Source of the DNA: Nemopilema nomurai
Taxonomy: Eukaryota; Cnidaria; Scyphozoa; Rhizostomeae; Rhizostomatidae
DNA: 64,000 nucleotides
Assembly (NCBI GenBank): GCA_003864495.1
Contig: ML133394.1
Location: 1,116,001 to 1,180,000 of the forward strand
Reading direction: 5' to 3'
Shown here: positions 12,601-26,258 of the stretch, in pieces
Numbering within the stretch: position 1 is the first letter of the stretch
How the letters are laid out: each line of letters opens with the position of its first letter
Translations under genes and position numbers: made by a program
The notes under the pieces: model-generated
The model's database searches: none
Seen by the model: the letters and a program-made list of their open reading frames with translations, nothing else
What the model was told of the DNA's origin: nothing

Positions 12601-15600
12601 GCACGATCTCATGCCACAAGGCATTTATTTGATTTATATAGTAAATGTATTTTATCTGCAACTGTTTCTCAGTTTTACGAACACATTTACAGTGAAAGAA
12701 ACAACGAAAACATTTACATTTGTAAAAATTGTCCTGTCTTTCTCACAATTGGGAACTTTTTTACCACGAGAGATTTGTTTACCAAAACATTTGTGAATTT
12801 GTCTGTTTTAGTGAAACCCGATAAAATAAACACAATAATCTTCTACACGAAGGATTTACTAACTTCCTTTCTTTTCCGCTTTAGGGTAGGCCTTATTTAC
12901 CAAATCCTTCATTTCCTTAGTTTCAAATTTTTTTCTGATGGGATCCAACAGCTGGAGTAAAGAAAAACACAAATTTATTATATTTTGAGCAACGCGACCA
13001 GACCGCGAGGAAGGAATAGAATGAATACAATGATAACCTCCATGCACAAAATATAACTTTGTTTAAAACAGGAAACTCGAGTCGACAAGCTGGATCTCAT
13101 TTCTTGACGTTTCCTCATCATTGACAATATGTAGCTGTTGAAATAATTTACTATCGAATCTCGAATTTTACTTTGCACCTTGGGGACTTTGGTGTAGGCC
13201 CCTTGAGTTTTCCCACGTTCTTTTGATATACATCTTAACTAAATTGACTTCGCTATTGTCCCCTTTGACACTGCTTTGACACCTTGGCGTCTTAACGTGT
13301 AGTCTTAACCAGATTCGCTGCAAATCTAGAAAACTTTGCAACGGATGGTCATGCAAAATTTGGTCAAACACGTTCTTATTGTGTGTGCCCAGATTTTACA
13401 TCATTATATGTCATTTTTTTTTAAAATTTCATAAATCTTCTTGATACTTATTTTCAGTAAGACATTGAAATTAACTTAAAACTCATTTACTTCATTCATG
13501 AATTTCGATAAGCCATTCTTTAGATCCAGCGGATGAAGTTCCTAAAAGAAACAATCATGCATTATTTCTCATTATGTGCAATGCAAAAGGTTTCAAAATA
13601 AAATTGAGCTGCCAAACATTGTTGAGCTTGAATTAATCGCTTTACAAGAGCAAGACTGCATTCACAAAAATCTTATGGAAGTCTTTAAATAACAATATCA
13701 AGTACTGAATAAACTATAAAAAGTTTAGACTCATAGATCAGCTTTATGTAAAGTAAAAATAAAGAAAGTCTCCAGGGATAAATAATTTGAATGGGATCCA
13801 GGGAACAAAGCTGGAAAAGTCTCCGAGGAGTGAGAAGTGTCTGAAAAATGAAAGTGTGAAAAGTCTCCAGAGCTTCTAGTTTCTAATTGTTCGAAAAGTT
13901 TCTAGTGAAGAAAAGCTTGGAGGGGAGTAACCGAGGGAAGCAGGTTAAAAAGTCTCTGTGAACAGAAACTTGAAGAGTTTTTTTGGAGTGCTGTCGTTTG
14001 GAATGTATGAGGGTACTTGCATATCTCAGGTTAATTGGTTTTGATTAAGGGTGCTATGCACGATAAAGATTGCTCAGCGCACATCAAATTTCTTACAATA
14101 AACGTTAAAATATAAGACCTTTTTAGCGAATGTTTCTTCCAATGAAAGATAATCCTTGAAACAAACTGTTCCACCATTATCCGCATCCCTTTCGATAAGG
14201 AATCCTAAAAGAAAAGATTACTCAACAACTTGAACAAACTTGCAATCTTCTAGACAAACTTGTTTACAGTTCTCATCAGATAAACGCAAAATAAAACTCA
14301 CAGCTAGCAACGGAAGCAGTTGATAAGAAAAATGCATGTGGGACGCACCAGTTGAATACGGGGAATTGTAGAAGGTTTGATTGCCAGATATAATTGAAAG
14401 TCGGAATAAAGTTACACAATACAAATAGAACAAAGACAAAGCTTTCTCCGCTTTGAAGAGAAGTTCGTTGGAGATTATACCTGGGTTATCATGCTTTAGC
14501 TCCAAAATTGGAAACATCACAAATTTGCAAAATGAAAGAACTCCATTCTCTGCTATATTTCCCTCTTCACAAAAGGCCTAGATGGTAAAAAACAATCTAG
14601 AAACTAGCAAAAGTTAGGCGAGCTAAAAACAGGAAAGTTCTTGACGAATCACCATTATCGTAAGATGCATCACAGAGATAAGAAGAGCCGGCTATATACG
14701 CATTACCAATAAGGAAGAGAACATTTTCATTTTTCAACTCAAAAGATGTAAAAAACAACTATTCAAATGTGAAAATGTAGCAACGCATCAAATGCTTTCC
14801 TTTAACAAAATCGCGCTTGACACGAAATAATTATTTAATGTTGATGAGAAATACTGAATTGGTCAAACATTACCGCTATCTAGAAACACTTTGAACATTC
14901 AAAGTGATAGACAAGATTGCTTTTGCAGTCGGAATTTGATTAGAAGAAACAGCTGTTTCTAATGTTTACAATACCTTGTTTATCTTCTTCTTTACTGAAG
15001 CAGCACTGTCTAGGATATCAATCTTCGAGTCCTGAAATTAAACAAAAACATTGTCAAAAATGATGCATATGGCTTGATTTAATTGAGAAATGATGCTTCA
15101 ATCAATCGGGTCTAGCAATCTCAATATATTTGTCACGACAATTTTGATGCAAAGCTTATTAAATTAGTGGATGAAATCTTTTAAGGCATTTTGAACAACT
15201 ATTTTTGTCAAGAACAGCGAACTAAACAAAGCCTGATAGCGATGCTTTTGACACAGCTCGGGTTACTTTACAACGAAGGCAATGCATAAATTCCAATTAG
15301 GTTGATGATTTCTGTCTCCATCTGCTTACACTTTTGACATTATCTAAAGGCTTGTTGCTGCTGTACATGGTACATGCTCACTTGCCAAACTTCAAAGAGA
15401 GATGTCCTGCCTTTAACAGGTCAACGAAGTTTTTACAAATCATAACTTCATTACCCACATCTTATAAAATTCACTCCCATAGATAGGAGCACAAAGTTTC
15501 CAAAGTCAATGCTTCATTATGTAATTATCAGAAAATTCACTCTCTCAGAAAGACGCACAAAGTGAATGAATGAATGAATCATTGGGAGATTTTCAGTAAA

Positions 15601-18600
15601 TACCGTTTTACGAAAATGCAAGATTTTTCGTGGTTTTGACTTTTTTAGAAATGAATCTCTTGAAATCCTAACACACAAATTAGCATGCTCAATGCGGCCT
15701 TTAGCGCACTGTAATTAGACCCACTGGTTAAACTCGTGCAAGTTGAATCCAATATTCAAGAGGTGCAACTGAGCACCCTACTGCTTAAATAAAAGCTACT
15801 CAGAGCGCTTCTCGTCATTAGATGTGTTGCACATTTCAATGACAAACATGGCGTCAGTTAGTCAATGTTAACTGTCTGCACGTCAGCAAAAAGCTGTCTT
15901 TTCTGCCAAATGCAAGCTTTCTTCAAATTTCCGTCACAGTTCTTAAAAAGCCATTATAAACTAGACAAAGGTCTGGGTGACCAGCTAACCAAACTAATAG
16001 AAGCAAATAGTTAATTTTGAAAGAACACGTCTGCAAGAGAACCTAAAATCTGTCTGCTATGTTATTTCCATTTCCAAAATGCGTCTTAAGCGACAAAGTT
16101 ACGGATTCTAAAAGAACGTCCTCATCAACTACCACGCATTAAGCAAACTTCTGTGTTAGAGTATTGAATCTGATTTTGTTAGGACCCAATAGAAATAGAA
16201 AATTCTTTAACAAATTAACACAACACTAGATGATTCGTAATCTGTTTTAAACTATTGTATGGCTTTTAGCTTGTGAGATAGAAACGACTATAGCGCAATG
16301 CAGAGTGAATCACATCACGTCAAAACAATTTGCATTAAAGTCAAAATTCGCACCAAAAGCAACATCATAAGGAAGACATGGGGAATGGCTCAAGAAAAAA
16401 AAGGCACGCACCTCTTCAGATGCGCTCATTTTTGTGCCAGTGAGCCCAGGAACTGCAAAAGAAAAACATAGCCTTAGTAAGCAGAATTTGTGAGACATGT
16501 CTCTGCTGGTTCTTTTTACAATTCGAACACTAGAACCAGAGTAAGACTTTTCAAATGAACAGCAACAACTTAAAGGTGTTTGCTTCAATATAGAGAACCA
16601 AGGTTGAATGAAAATAAAATCACTTTGCAATTAAATGAGATTGTTGATACAAGCTGGAAATTGCACGAGATTTTTCTGTGCCAATCTGAATTTCGACTTG
16701 AAACGGAACACAAAAATACGACCTACCAATACAACATTTTGTTGCGAAGATGAACTCAGTTAATAGCCACATCGAGGTATTTCTCAATGCTAATCTCCAT
16801 TGGGTATCGTCCGACATCTTAGAGTTTTATTTGGTACACGAATACCAAGCAGTTTTCACTTTTAGTCAGTGTAAAAGTGAAAGGTTTTTGCCCAATAGAG
16901 ATTGGCCTTTACATTACTGAATTGTGAATATTTCGCTAAATACAACAATTTTTGATAAAGAACTCCCTGATCTATCCAAAATGATGGAACATCATTGCAT
17001 CAGAAGCTCCACAGACAAACGTTGGAAGAAACACTCTTTTATTCACAGAATAGGTTTAATGCATTTTTAGCACCCTTCAATTAGACTCTGAAAGTAACAC
17101 TTACCCATAGGATTCATCAAGTGGATTCTCTTTTTATACCCAAGTTGAGGCATGTACTAATGAAAAAGAGCAGAAGTAAAATCACAAAAATATATATTTG
17201 TAAATATATAAAATATAAATACATTACTTTTAAGTATGCGAAAAATAGTTCCGCTTTTTCTAGCAATTGTGAAGTTTTGTACCACAAAGCACTTGTTCAA
17301 AAATATATATATACAAAATGCATCTGGAATTCGATGTAAGACTCAGTACATAACTTCTCTACAACTTGATAAAAGAAACAATCAATTTGGCAAAAGAGGG
17401 GCCACTATTTTCCTTTCTGTAGATAAACTATCATTTCTTTGCTCTATACAAGTCTTTAATTGAAATCTACAGAAACTTTTTGGTTAAAGGTTCGGAGTAA
17501 CACCAAGACAATCTTAGAGTGATGTTGAGCTACATTTGTGCAGACACTCGTAACAAGGTTCAGTTTCCTTCATGGTGCTTGGACATCCACGCACCTTTTC
17601 GGCATAAGTAAAAATCTTCCGTTGATCAACACCTCCAAACTGAGCATCGACTTTTAAATATTCTTCATCTAGTGCCTTGAATCAAAAGAAACGCACGAGC
17701 GATGAGGCAAAAGCAGTGAAAGTCTCAAGCAATTATGACACTCCGTTTCTTTCTCTTCAAAATTTCTTTCACCCCAATGAATCCTGGGAACGTGCTACCA
17801 AAGCTATGGAAGGTTCTAAAACATCTTTGCAACAAAATACAAAACATTTGGGAATTCCAATTCATCCAAAACTGTCAATGAAATTTCAGAGAAATGAGAG
17901 AAAAGAGTAAAAATAGGATGCTCAAAAGGAGCATTAACAATTTGGACTGTGAAAGGAAACAAATAATTTCACTCTCATGCTTTCCCTGAAATATCTCTGC
18001 GACACAATGACGAAAAGTAGACACCGATGAAGCTTAACTCTAAGTTACAATGCCTGCCAAAATTGTTTGAGCACCAACGTCAATTCTGTGGCTAGCGCTC
18101 ATTCATCTTCCTTCCCCTTACAAACAGTATTTTTCTGCTGCCAAACGAGGCGACACTTGCGTCCAGTTTTCTTCCTCAGATTGAATGGATGCTGTACTTT
18201 GCTACCAACGTTGTTTTAAGGATACACGGGAGGTATATGGCTACCGGCGCATCAAATGTGGGAAAAGCACAAAAGCAGAAGGAAGTACTGAATTGTTCCA
18301 AGGCCTTTTGGCAGACATTTTACCTGTGCTGATCACGAAAAAACCTCCTCACCTGTAGGCCTGGGTACAAGAGACCGCTGAGTAGCGGGTGCTGAACTTG
18401 TTTGACCACTTCTGAGCCAGCTTTCTTGCAATCATGCTGCAAACAACGAAAACTGTCTTCATAGAATCCTAAAGAGCTTTCGACGAAGCATAAAGAGCTA
18501 AGGCACAGAGGCGATACCTTGTAGATGTTGCATCTACTTGATGCAAAAGTCACCAAGAAGACCTTGATAATCTTTAAAAACATACATTGAAAAGACAGGC

Positions 18601-21600
18601 TTTGATGACACTGTCTATCCTGAATGACAAACACATTTTATAGACCTGTCAAAGATTAAGCAATTATTGCGATAGTGAATAACAACTTCTACCACAGGAA
18701 AACAAATATCACACAAATGCATGCATATATTATCGATGCTTGTCTCTAGTATCTAAAGGAAAATTGTCTTTTACACAAATCAGGGATCTTACCTCAGTAG
18801 CAACAGTTGACATTTTGAACACATCAAGGATGTACTCTCTGGAATAAAAAGTAAATAAATATCAGATCAAGCTAATGATATGAAATAAGGGGTTCCAAAC
18901 TACTACCACCAAGGACATCTTGCATGGACATTATTTTACTTAAAATAAGCTTTAAATCAGCAAATTAAAAATATCTACTAAATGCGGAAGATTCTTCTAC
19001 CAATTTCAAAAGCTATGACATGGAAAATAGAAAGCTTCTTCATAGATGGCAAATTATTTGTTCAAGATAAACACACGACATAAATTTAGACTTTGATGTA
19101 TTCTGATGCACAAAAAGCATCGAAAAAATCTACTCTCTTAAACTTTTTCTAAAAATCATTCCCTGTGAAACTCAGAGTAGAGTATAACTCAATATTTTTG
19201 GACATGGCCTTGTGTACCACAGATATTCGCATGGAAGTTTCGAAACCTCAAACGGAGAAAGAGTGATAACTACTCGGAAAACCTTCTGAGGGTGGTCTTT
19301 TCTCAACCACAAAACAAACGCATTATCAAATAAATACATGTGAGAATCATAATCTCCTTAAATAGGTATTGCAAAACAAATGGAATTGAAATTACATGAA
19401 TTTAAAGACAGCAAAATGGGCAAAATTTGAAACTGGATGCAAAGAAACAGACAGGCAAAAGAGCCATTCCAACTTACCTACTGAGTTGATACTCTGTCCC
19501 CTTTACGAACTTGAGCTTTTCCAGCGGTACATCAATCGATTCCAGCATAGACTACAATACAGGTTGCATGCAAAGGATATTTCTTCACCATACATTTACA
19601 ACACCCAGGGTACTTTCTAACGATACCCAAAAGTGCAAAAAGGGATAAGATTATGATAAGTTCAAATTGCATTGAAAGTCACTGGCGGTGACAGCCATAA
19701 ACATATAATATTGTAGCAGCCATCTGTGGGATTAGAGTTGAATTCGGAAAGGCTATTCGAAGAACATACAGTTCATAACAATCTTAAAACGTTAGGGTGA
19801 ATGCATAAGAAAATCTGCTTCAAGTTACTCGTTTATAAAAGATCAATGAAATCAAAATCAAATCATCGGTATAAAGGAAGACAAGGTGCCCAAAGATTTG
19901 TATCCAAATCTGGATCGATGGTAAACTGAAAGGCAGGCAAGTGCAGAAACCTCATTCCTTCAAAGAATATTTAAATTATTAAATCGGAAAAAAAGACAGA
20001 TCTATCTCATTTCCCCCAAGCCTTGGCATTTGTATCTCGTGAAAGATTACAAAATAGGACGATACTACCTTTGCTTGAGCTGTTATTAAAAATCGTCTTT
20101 TAAGTCCAATCTCCACTAGGCGGAAAATTGTCGTGCCGCGAAAAGTTGGATGACTTTCTACTTTTCGCTAGACGGCATTTTCCGCCGCGACAATTTCAAT
20201 TGGCCAATTAGATCGCAGAAAATTTTCCCGCCTCCATATTTCCCGCCTACTGAAGATTGGGCTTTAGATGTACCTAAACTTTTAAGATGTTACTTTACTT
20301 CATAGATCTCATGGTTTCCTTTCAAAACAAGCCTACCTTGATAATCTCCTGATAGTACAGCACTCGATACTGCAGTAATTCCCATGGAGCTTTGAGATTG
20401 TCAAGGTAAGCATGCAAATCTGCAAATAATATGGTAACCTGAAAAAGAAAAGAATTACAAGAATGAAATTGTCAAATCTGTGAAGCATAACTAATCTACT
20501 TTTGCCAAAGAACTTAAATGATCGAGATTGAAAATTCCAGAAATAATTCCAAAGTTTCTATATACAGTTATCTAAAAGCTGTTAAAGTGCTAAGAAGTCA
20601 CTGCTTAGATACTTATACTTGATGGAAATTACAATCTTTCAGTTTGCTCCCTATTGTGTGTGATTGCTTATCTGATGTGCATGTCTCCACATTTGGCGTA
20701 ATTTACTATAAAGTATCCACAGATCGCAGTATTATTTCCTAGAGCATTTGTAAACATTGTCTATTATGCTTTTCTAGTTCCTAGCAATGTGGTTAATAGT
20801 TGGCCTTCATTGTGTTGCCAGCCTACAGATCAGACTTTGATTCAATGTACAAAGTATCCAAGGGTGATAAATGAAATTTCATGAAGAAATCTAAAATTTC
20901 ATTTACTTTAAGACCAGTCTTTCCCCTAACTTCTAGAAAAGTGAGATGTTATATCATAAAATGTCAGATTCCAAGAAATCACTTCCATCAAGATTGCTCA
21001 AAATTGAAGCTTCAATAATAAAAAGAACAGTCACACATATAATTCTTAGGCAATTAGGTCCATATTTGTAAAAATCTAATCAATTCACATGTATATTCAT
21101 ATTTTGTGATATACATTTGTATTCACTTTCTTGCTAGAAGCAGAAACCTACAACAGTGTCAATGAATCTGTCCTAAACTTGTAAGCAAACACTTCCTTCA
21201 ATATTTCTGATACATTATTCAAGATGGTTTGCAGTTAGCCAGATGGAGTTGTTCTCAAGAGTGCAAAATGAGGTTATAATTGCAGCTCAGCAAGTATCAG
21301 CTCCTTACAATCATATGAAAAACTGAGCTGAGAAACGAGAAAAGGTCAAGTTCACATTTTCAAGGTCAAGTTCACAATTAACATTTTCCTCTCACTGTGG
21401 TAGGCACATTAGATAAATCGGATGTTCAGTAAGGCTCTTTATCATCTGCAACTTGTTATGTTTTAATTCTAGCCACAGGTATTGGAATAATCAGATAGCT
21501 CCTTCTACCACAAACTGTTTGCAAACTGGGGTCTTGACATTAATTTTTCTCCCATCACATTTATATCACTATCACAAGAGATAATTTAAACGCAGCTAAC

Positions 21601-24497
21601 TCTGATTCAAATGCTTAAATCTACAGTGACTTAGTGGTAACCAAAGCCATTGGAAAAACAATAGATCAACTTCAAGCAAGTAAACATTTTCTCAACAACT
21701 ATGTAAGCTATCATACATACTCCAAAACACAAACCAAGCAATGTTTCCAATATAAAGATTGTCATTTACGTTAAGGGAAAGTTTACAAAATGGCTTTGAG
21801 AATATCTTAAACTTTAGAATTCCACATTAATCAACATTGCCTAGTTAAATTGCTTGCACTGATGAGACAGTGGGCTATCATTCCCTTCTATATCTATTTG
21901 GCACTGCCGTGAAATAATTATATTAAGGGGAAATTACAAGGCATTTTGGGCACTCAACACAGTAGACAGAACATGCTAATGACTGTAATTATTTGCTATT
22001 AAATTATGCAATCATAAGATAATGGCATCATTTTACAAGACAAAAAGGGTCTTAAACTACTAGACAGGAAGCTCATTTTACACAATACCCTGACTAGGTT
22101 CTGGTTGCAAGGTAATTACTGCCAAAATAATCAGATTAATGGATGTAATGCTCAGTTTCATATATAGGTACCATAGACAGGATGATATATCTGTGAGAAA
22201 AGGGCTTATTCCATCAGGATAAAATAGGGTCAAACATATCAGAGCTTTCTTGCCTCTCTGAAATATTTCTAAAATGGGGACAGCAAAGTTTTAGATATGC
22301 TTCTTGAATTTTAAGAAGTTCTTGAAAAATGACAAATTTCGCGTTTTGCATTAACTTTTTGTAGAGGCTGTTTTTCCATTGCTTTGTACAGGAGAAGCAA
22401 AATTCAATGTTGGGTTTGGTTTGTTTATATTTTTGCCCCAGTTTTCTATTGTCTTTTACCCTTTTTAATTGGCTCATTACATATGTAAACAAACAATATA
22501 ATTGGCTGAAAACATTTGTCGTGCTTGTTGCTCTAGCTAAGGGGAAATTTGTAACATTAACCTGACAGACTTTAACAAGGCCCTATAGTATTTCACTCAC
22601 CTCGCAGCCTGCATGAAGGAAATCAGCAACTTTTGTCATTGGCACAAAATAAGCTATGTGTGGTTTTCCAGTGGTGGCAGTGCCCCAGTAAAGAGACAAA
22701 TGTCTTTGTTCTATGATTGGTATAATTCTTTCCATTCCAATGACTTCCTACAATAAAAAAAAACAAAATACTGATATGATTTCTGTGTATCAAACGTGAA
22801 AATGTTAGATCAAGACAATGTAGACAACCATACATCTAAAGAAAGAATGACTTCTTGAAATGGATATGGCACCCTTGGCCCACTTTTTAAAAAAATGACA
22901 GCTTTTCTAAATATAAGTTAGGCTCCTTCATTTGCCCCTATTCTATACAACCTCTATACTTATGCTAGTGAGTATGGCTCAGTGGTTAGAGGCGCTGACT
23001 ACGGACTCAAGGGTCCATGGTTGGAGTCCTTGCCATGACCAAACTTTCACCCAGAGTGAGGAGAGTCGCCAGCTCTCTGTAATTCCAGGCCTAAGGAATC
23101 ACGAGGTGTGGCCACATTGAGAGGAAGGACCAGGACACTGCTCGATAAGCTTCAGCTTCTCAGTGTCCTCAAACTACCTTCGGATGCAAGGTAGAAATAA
23201 ATACTAAATACTAGCAACAATGAAGAGGTTCTTCTTCATTATAATTAAATATGTTTGAGGACAGTTTGATGATATATGTAGTTAGCCATTAGGTTGTTCA
23301 ATTACTTCCATTTCCAATTTTATGACAAGATCTCTGGTGTGCACGAGCAAGAAGCCTGGTGTGCTGGTGTGCACCACCACGAATTTCTGTTGTGCTGGTG
23401 TGCACCAGCTTTTTCCCTGCTGTGGTTAAAATTTGTAAATTTGCATTTAGTTGTGATAAAAATGTTGGAAATTCAATTTGGGAGACTCAATAAAGACTGG
23501 TGTCTGGGAATTTGTTTGGAAATAAAATTTTGTCTCCAGCCTATTTTCAGTTAAGTAGTTAATCATTAAATGTATTTCATTCCAATAACAAACAAGGATG
23601 TGCAGGCAATGTTGGCCCTCTGACTGTCACTTAAAACCTTTGGCAGCAAGTCTTATGATTTAAGAAGCTGCAAACCTCACCAGTCCTAGATCTAGCATTA
23701 TAAAATGAGTGAATATATAAAATCATAGCCCTGTTATTTTTCATTTTTATACATTTTTGTAGTATACTGTTGAAAATTGTGCTTGCCAAGTTTTTGTTTG
23801 TGTATTTGTCAAGTAAGATTTGTGATATCTCAAATTGTTCATACACAAATGTACTTGTTTTTATCAGCTGACATTTTCTATGGACCACACCCAGCCACGC
23901 CCATCTTAGTTGCCACACCCAAAAATATCCGGTGTGAAACAGGTTTTGTACAAAAATGTCTCCGGTGTGCACATACCATACTCTGCAGACTGGAGTAGGC
24001 ATATATTGTTGTTGTTATCTTAGGCCCATATTTTTTGTTTTTGTATAATTTCTGCCTCTATCCATAATGGGACGGAACCTTGGCTGATGACAGCTGCAAT
24101 TGAACTGTGCAGTCAATTTATAACAGTTTAATTATAAAATCATCATGTGACTTCACGTTCAATCAAGAGGAGGACACGACTCCCATTTGGAGCCTTTCAA
24201 TTTCAAGGAATTTTTTTAAGGGTTACATTTTATTTAGGGATTATTATCGAAATTACGAACCTGGAGATTTTTTGTGATAAGTTTTAGCTTCTCTGCAGTC
24301 GACATCCCTTTGTCATCACTTCCTCCACAACAACCCCCAGCACTGCCTTCATCTAGCGATCCCATGTTTCTGTTAATAGTCCTCCCGACCAGAAAATTTC
24401 TATGGAAATGCCTTCCTTTTACCTTGATACTCTTATCGTTAATTGTTTTTAAAGCACTAAATCCTTGACGAAAGTTACGCCGGAATGCTGATAACAT
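6603..24497 (-). CDS. YARS1: Tyrosyl-tRNA synthetase, cytoplasmic type with EMAPII-like C-domain (21 exons)
   Basis: Charges tRNA-Tyr with tyrosine. Exons (minus): 24261-24497, 22601-22747, 20337-20438, 19478-19551, 18793-18838, 18353-18436, 17595-17675, 17105-17156, 16412-16452, 14975-15031, 14481-14577, 14119-14204, 13491-13541, 12864-12951, 12096-12172, 10367-10418, 9933-10037, 8325-8367, 7956-8056, 7138-7187, 6603-6710. They sum to 1779 nt, 592 aa plus stop, with all phases consistent. The class I HIGH-type motif is PHIAY (about 108-112) and the KMSKS-type motif is KMSAS (282-286). A tRNA-binding EMAPII/OB domain runs from about 424 to the end ([24 protein letters not shown]). The vertebrate ELR tripeptide position reads QYR. 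The intron after exon 15 has a GC donor (AAG|GCAAGT). Residues 1-64 extend beyond human YARS1; from Met65 the length is 528 aa, as in human. Introns hold a SINE and a MITE. Confidence 0.97.
20103..20263. mobile_element. MITE of 161 bp with 21-bp imperfect TIRs and TTA flanks
   Basis: Left end AGTCCAATCTCCACTAGG and right end (reverse complement) AGCCCAATCTTCAGTAGG pair over 21 bp with three mismatches. TTA lies at both outer borders (20100-20102 and 20264-20266), as expected for PIF/Harbinger-type TWA targets, though 3 bp is weak evidence. An inner hairpin (GCGAAAAGT ... ACTTTTCGC) is nested within. It sits in TyrRS intron 3. Confidence 0.65.
22971..23215 (+). mobile_element. tRNA-derived SINE
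   Basis: The head carries an A box (TGGCTCAGTGGTTAGAGG) and, about 35 bp on, a B box (GGTTGGAGTCC), the spacing of an RNA polymerase III tRNA promoter. The acceptor and anticodon stems do not fold as a real tRNA. An unrelated body of about 170 bp and an A/T-rich end (AAATAAATACTAAATAC) follow. It lies in TyrRS intron 1, antisense to the gene. No clear target duplication was seen, so the borders are approximate. Confidence 0.75.
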
Positions 24498-24524
24498 TGG
24501 AGTGCCCCCGTGTACTTAGGCCAT
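24305..24524 (-). promoter_or_regulatory. TyrRS start region: uORF, weak first ATG, strong second ATG
   Basis: A minimal upstream ORF (ATG GCC TAA, 24516-24524) lies in frame before the first ATG, so the main frame cannot extend further upstream. The first ATG (24497) has C at -3 and T at +4, a weak context. The next in-frame ATG (24365) reads AACATGG, with A at -3 and G at +4, a strong context. The 44 residues between them are rich in Arg/Lys with few acidic residues, like a mitochondrial presequence. A third ATG at 24305 begins MSTAEKLK, the usual start of cytosolic TyrRS. Leaky scanning is inferred, not shown. Confidence 0.6.
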
Positions 24525-26228
24525 TGATGTCTGTTCGGAAACGAGGCTCCAAGTTCCCTTCGCCCTCCCTTTCATATTCTCCCCCCATTTCCAATCCAAA
24601 GTGGACACAGTACAGAGAGATATAAAAAATCTGTAGCTGACGTGTCAATCATTCACGCTCAGAGAAAAGAATTACAATTTTACAATCCGCTACCAACATT
24701 TAACAACTTTACCTTAGCTATCACTTGCACATTAACTGTATTTACTAATTTTTTCGCAGCCCAAATTTAGGAACTTTTATCTTATCACTTTAATAAACTT
24801 CAGTTTATTAAAATGAATAATAGACAATATTAGATGCAACTAAATAGCTTTATGCGTGAATTATATATGGGTTTTGACGGCACGGTTAATAAAACCTGGG
24901 GAAGAAGGCAAGCAACTTGCACAACACAACTGAGAGTTATTTTGTAATGGAGCCATTAAGCCAACGCAGTATCATGAAGTATCTTATTTTCTTAGAACAT
25001 CAAGTGAGGGAAGTAGCAAAAATTCTTACCATTTTTATTTTCATTTCCAGTCTTACCATTCTTAGGTCTTACTCTCCTCTCAGTGGACCTGCAGATATTC
25101 CTATTTGAAAGGTACCCTACTCCCATACTGTCTTCTCAAAAATAGCTCAGTCGATTCACTTTCCCAGACAATCTCCAGTCAGCCTTCTGTAATCAACACG
25201 GAAAGTTTTTAGAGAGACACGGAGCAAGATAATTTTGTAGTTATAGCATATCACGCTGGAAAGGCTAATGTACTTGTGTTTACATGCATTCTGTTTGGCA
25301 AAACAAAGAACAGATTTCACGGATTCCTTCTAATTAAGCTATAAACTAGCTCTTTGTTTAGGTGTTTACATGTACTCTATTAAACAAAACAGGGACAGGA
25401 GAAGTTATGGTCATTTAATTACCGTGCTACACATGCCAATATCAGATAGTGTAGGAGTAAGCACAATGAAAGAATGTGGCCTATTTGGAAAAATTCCGCA
25501 GAACCGATATCCATTGCTGACGTCAACTGTCGTCGCCACAGCATATTGCAACTGAATTTCTTTTGTAAATTAGCCGGGGGGTAAACTCAAGTGCTCTTCA
25601 AAGATCTTTTTCGAACCACCCACAGCGTATTCAGCTCATCTCTATGACCGCCAAAAATTGCTTTATTATTTACAGAAGTGATATTAAGTTTGTCATCTTT
25701 CTTTCTTTTTTTACAAGTACTGAAAGTATTTAGTGAAATTAATCACTTTGTTAGTAATATCACTATCTTTATAATATCTCTTTTTACCATTTTTGTAGGA
25801 TATGTGTCTATAATATCTTCAAGCATATATGCATAATTGACTCCAGCCTCCAGCATATATGCATAATTGACTCTATAAGAACTCCAGCCGCCATAAAGAT
25901 GACACGACGAAGCCTATGCATTTAAATTCACATTGAGCTTAAATAAAGGGAAAATAAAGTGTTGATATAATTATTAATGGTTTTCTAGTAAACGTTTAAA
26001 TATTGATAACTGAAAATAGAGCGAAATAATGATGGTGCAGAGAATGGAATGCTTGTATGAAGTACAAAAGTACTCTTTCATTAGGTTTCATCAAAAAGAC
26101 ATACTTCACTGAGGTAGACTTGTCCAAGATCATGTTTTAAAATTCAAATTACATATATGCGTTACTAAGCAAAGAAAGCAAACTTCCAATCTAGGCGTTC
26201 ATTTATTATGATAAAAAATTTGATTTTT
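24525..26228. other. Spacer between TyrRS 5' end and SORD 3' end
   Basis: No coding exon is recognisable. It should contain the TyrRS promoter just above 24525. A palindromic CRE-like TGACGTCA lies at 25518-25525, about 1 kb upstream of TyrRS; its use is unknown. A short tandem duplication is at 25822-25873. Confidence 0.5.
25822..25873. repeat. Two-copy tandem repeat, period 30
   Basis: A 22-bp word beginning AGCATATATGCATAATTGAC is present twice without mismatch, at 25822-25843 and 25852-25873. It contains the self-complementary ATATATGCATAT-like core. Confidence 0.8.
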
Positions 26229-26234
26229 TTTATT
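26229..26234 (-). terminator. Poly(A) signal for SORD
   Basis: AATAAA on the minus strand, about 25 nt past the predicted SORD stop at 26259-26261. This implies a very short 3' UTR. Confidence 0.5.
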
Positions 26235-26258
26235 GCGTAAGGGTCTCCTTGTGCATGT

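Noticed and set aside
22971..23045. Possible tRNA gene
   Set aside because: A and B boxes are present, but the stems do not pair and the sequence continues into a SINE body.
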